Made by a program: the position numbers and the translations under genes. From assembly GCA_963812945.1 (NCBI GenBank), contig CAWEXD010000008.1:806001-870000 (forward strand): a stretch of DNA of 64,000 bases, read 5' to 3'. Below, piece after piece: positions 63,763 through 64,000 of the stretch; position 1 is the first letter of the stretch; every line of letters begins with the position of its first letter. The notes beneath the pieces are model-generated. The model was not told the origin of the DNA, ran no database searches, and saw only the letters and a program-made list of their open reading frames with translations. This DNA is from DASRDR01 sp963812945 [NCBI: uncultured Candidatus Rokubacteria bacterium] (GTDB lineage: Bacteria; Methylomirabilota; Methylomirabilia; Rokubacteriales).

Positions 63763-64000
63763 CTACGCGATCTCGAAGAGGCCCGCCGCGCCCATCCCGC
63801 CGCCGATGCACATGGTCACGACCACGCGCCGCGCGCCCCGGCGCTTGCCCTCGATGAGCGCGTGGCCGGTCATCCGCGCGCCGCTCATCCCGTAGGGGTG
63901 CCCGATGGCGATCGAGCCGCCGTCGACGTTCAGCTTCTCCATCGGGATGCCCAGGCGGTCCCGGCAGTAGACGACCTGGACCGCGAACGCCTCGTTGAGC
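63763..64000 (-). CDS. Thiolase (acetyl-CoA acetyltransferase), C-terminal part
   Basis: The minus frame is open to the window edge and ends with TAG at 63763-63765. The 78 visible residues include [33 protein letters not shown] (catalytic His of the thiolase II signature) and [16 protein letters not shown] (second catalytic Cys). These are the final blocks of degradative or biosynthetic thiolases such as AtoB/PhaA/FadA. The beginning lies beyond 64000. Confidence 0.95.
   Translation of the reverse strand, partial: LNEAFAVQVVYCRDRLGIPMEKLNVDGGSIAIGHPYGMSGARMTGHALIEGKRRGARRVVVTMCIGGGMGAAGLFEIA

Overview
This is a dense, very G+C-rich bacterial chromosome segment with about 58 genes and no stretch over about 300 bases without one. 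The largest gaps are 52196-52480 (a 9-bp microsatellite), 62743-63005, 20361-20610, 29093-29327 and 47489-47715. No rRNA, tRNA, CRISPR array, transposase or phage gene was found. High G+C, frequent GTG/TTG starts, a Bug-type tripartite tricarboxylate transporter, many carboxylate and acyl-CoA enzymes and the sigma54 machinery suggest a soil or subsurface lineage such as Candidatus Rokubacteria (Methylomirabilota). That placement is inference; no marker gene here proves it.

Layout. 1-952: end of an unknown gene and a membrane protein. 999-11992: a carboxylic-acid catabolism region. A LysR regulator, an isocitrate-lyase-superfamily lyase, a MmgE/PrpD protein, TctC-TctB-TctA and a glycogen phosphorylase run leftward. 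LeuC/LeuD-type hydratase subunits and an alpha/beta hydrolase run rightward from the same operator region. 12081-14705: a secreted protein, a zinc-ribbon protein, and an amidase with a DUF3225/AtzH-like partner. 14731-19349: a giant regulator joining a sigma54-activator module to a cyclase-like/ATPase/TPR signalling module, divergent from a small gene that has a consensus -24/-12 promoter. 19368-22062: AraC regulator, GNAT enzyme and methyltransferase. 22141-29092: cysteine dioxygenase, MiaB, epimerase, AlaX, a histidine kinase with a lipoprotein, and an SDR. 29328-38521: a collagen-like secreted protein, acyl-CoA ligase, two spermidine-synthase-like paralogues around a nitronate monooxygenase, and a large GAF protein. 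38571-45464: two cupins, a fused E1 dehydrogenase, LysE exporter, D-malate/tartrate dehydrogenase, amidohydrolase and VOC protein. 45617-47488: an isolated lower-G+C gene for an alpha/beta-hydrolase/membrane/toroid protein. 47716-53686: oligopeptide-type ABC importer parts, a beta-propeller protein and an MFS carrier. 53787-64000: a 5'-3' exonuclease, a membrane-anchored peroxiredoxin whose peroxidatic residue is encoded by in-frame TGA, Fpg, a NicO-type metal transporter, IspG, trans-aconitate methyltransferase, gamma-carbonic anhydrase, a hydrolase, a lone receiver, a small Cys protein and the end of a thiolase.

Most notable observations: (1) a probable selenoprotein peroxiredoxin with a candidate bacterial SECIS hairpin just after the TGA; (2) the sigma54-activator/STAND-like fusion with a matching promoter and upstream dyad; (3) a G-rich palindromic leader of about 65 bp repeated directly before the ATG of two unrelated genes about 32 kb apart; (4) two REP/MITE-like inverted repeats sharing GGGGTCAG ends, one of which overlaps the start of the trans-aconitate methyltransferase gene; (5) the lower-G+C hydrolase/toroid gene.
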